Origin: Chitinophaga flava
Lineage (GTDB): Bacteria; Bacteroidota; Bacteroidia; Chitinophagales; Chitinophagaceae
Direction of reading: 5' to 3'
Length of the DNA: 64,000 bases
Assembly: GCF_003308995.1 (NCBI RefSeq)
Contig: NZ_QFFJ01000001.1
Coordinates: 1,984,001 to 2,048,000 of the forward strand
How positions within the stretch are numbered: the stretch's first letter is position 1; the number at the start of each line of letters is the position of its first letter. Below the pieces are notes generated by a model that worked only from the letters and a program-made list of their open reading frames with translations, made no database searches and had not been told where the DNA came from. The position numbers and the translations under genes are program-made. This document shows, in pieces, positions 63,186-64,000 of this stretch.

Positions 63186-64000
63186 GTGCAACAGTTCGCC
63201 CAACTCGTCAGATTACTCAGCAACAGCACCAAAACCAACGAAAAGCTGGAGGCGCTCAGCCATTACTTTGCCACCGCCCATCCCAAAGACAAAACCTGGG
63301 TGCTCGCCCTCTTCTCGGGCCGGAGGCCCAAGCGCACTGTCAACAGTACCCAGCTGAAAAACTGGTGCATACAAGCTACCAGCCTGCCTGAATGGCTGTT
63401 CAACGAATGTTATCTCACAGTAGGTGATCTTGCTGAAACCATCGCCCTGTTGCTTCCACCTTGTACCCAGGCCACCAGCGCGCCGCTTCACTACTGGATG
63501 CAACAGCTGCAGCAACTGGAAAAAGCCACGGAAACAGACAAACAACAGTTTATCCTGCATACCTGGGATGCGCTCGACAACGGAGAACGTTTCGTTTTCA
63601 ACAAACTGATCACCGGTGGTTTTCGTATAGGCGTTTCCCAGAAAATGATGGTCAATGCACTGGCCAAAACCTACGACATCCCCGCCGCTACTTTGTCGCA
63701 CATGATCAGCGGCTCCTGGAACCCTGGCACTGTCTCCATAGAAGAGCTGCTTCATCAGGGCACCAGCGGCGCAGACGCTTCCCGCCCCTATCCTTTTTAC
63801 CTCGCCTACGCCCTCGAAGGAGAGCCCGGCGGACTGGGGCCCATAGCCGAATGGCAGGCAGAATGGAAATGGGACGGCATACGTGGTCAGATCATCAAAA
63901 GGGAAGGACAGCTGTTTGTATGGTCACGTGGTGAAGAGCTGATCACCGATAAATTTCCTGAATTTGCCCCGCTGGCCGGCACTTTGCCGGATGGTACCGT
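63186..64000 (+). CDS. ATP-dependent DNA ligase (3' part cut by window edge)
   Basis: The GTG at 63186 is the only reasonable start, as the frame is closed by a stop at 63159-63161 and no ATG occurs before conserved sequence. About 270 residues are visible. Residues 1-200 are the N-terminal DNA-binding domain (FVFNKLITGGFRIGVSQKMM; GTVSIEELLHQG). The nucleotidyltransferase starts with the adenylated lysine in EWKWDGIRGQII near residue 222 and YPFYLAYALEG before it. It belongs to the Lig1-type family paired with the exonuclease; a ligase-associated Lhr helicase may follow beyond the edge. Confidence 0.9.
   Translation, partial: MQQFAQLVRLLSNSTKTNEKLEALSHYFATAHPKDKTWVLALFSGRRPKRTVNSTQLKNWCIQATSLPEWLFNECYLTVGDLAETIALLLPPCTQATSAPLHYWMQQLQQLEKATETDKQQFILHTWDALDNGERFVFNKLITGGFRIGVSQKMMVNALAKTYDIPAATLSHMISGSWNPGTVSIEELLHQGTSGADASRPYPFYLAYALEGEPGGLGPIAEWQAEWKWDGIRGQIIKREGQLFVWSRGEELITDKFPEFAPLAGTLPDGT

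Overview
The window looks like a chromosomal segment of a Bacteroidota bacterium, most likely Chitinophaga or a close relative (Chitinophagaceae). It has a SusC/SusD pair, DarA/DarB-type genes for flexirubin-like pigments, a two-lipoyl-domain 2-oxoglutarate dehydrogenase E2, TAnnTTTG-type promoter boxes and almost no Shine-Dalgarno sites. The genus is inferred from this gene mix; no 16S gene is present.

1-3.5 kb: a WYL-domain regulator (cut by the left edge) is divergent from a Ro60/TROVE RNA-binding protein. The following 1 kb has no credible protein gene. It holds an array of at least seven structured RNA elements: one tRNA-like element with a long insertion, three Y-RNA-like units carrying a circularly permuted tRNA mimic with a GAAA-capped acceptor stem (A1-A3), and three short Y-stem-only units (B1-B3). 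Compensatory base changes between copies support the folds. This Ro60/multi-Y-RNA locus is the most interesting part of the window.

3.5-16.6 kb: a GlxA-type regulator divergent from an odd short-chain dehydrogenase, a KTSC-domain protein, a DUF2252 protein, an RhlE helicase, a small multihaem cytochrome, an Ada-like alkyltransferase, a SusC/SusD pair with four repeated upstream boxes, and an SRPBCC protein.

16.6-21.1 kb: a one-module NRPS-like protein (adenylation, carrier, membrane and hexapeptide-repeat terminal region) with a GNAT gene right behind it.

21.2-39.3 kb: a pectin/hexuronate region. A six-gene operon (kduI, GH105-DUF4861, kduD, lacI-type regulator, GH88, DUF2264) and a heparinase II/III-like lyase feed unsaturated uronates to 2-keto-3-deoxygluconate. 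uxaB-uxaC-kdgK-kdgA-exuT and the convergent uxaA complete the route from galacturonate/glucuronate to pyruvate and glyceraldehyde 3-phosphate. A perfect LacI-type palindrome lies before kduI and a near-perfect one before exuT, which suggests one regulon.

39.5-49.4 kb: housekeeping genes (mnmA, a RimJ-like acetyltransferase, an RsmB-like methyltransferase, sucB, sucA, rpsT) and an M14 peptidase.

49.5-58 kb: a dialkylresorcinol/flexirubin-type block on the minus strand: darA, darB (KAS III), a 132-residue unknown, a BtrH-like protein, an ABC exporter pair, an ACP, a ketosynthase and a catalytically dead ketosynthase partner.

58-64 kb: a head-GIN lipoprotein, guaA, a periplasmic-binding-like lipoprotein, and a ligase-associated exonuclease followed by an ATP-dependent DNA ligase cut by the right edge.
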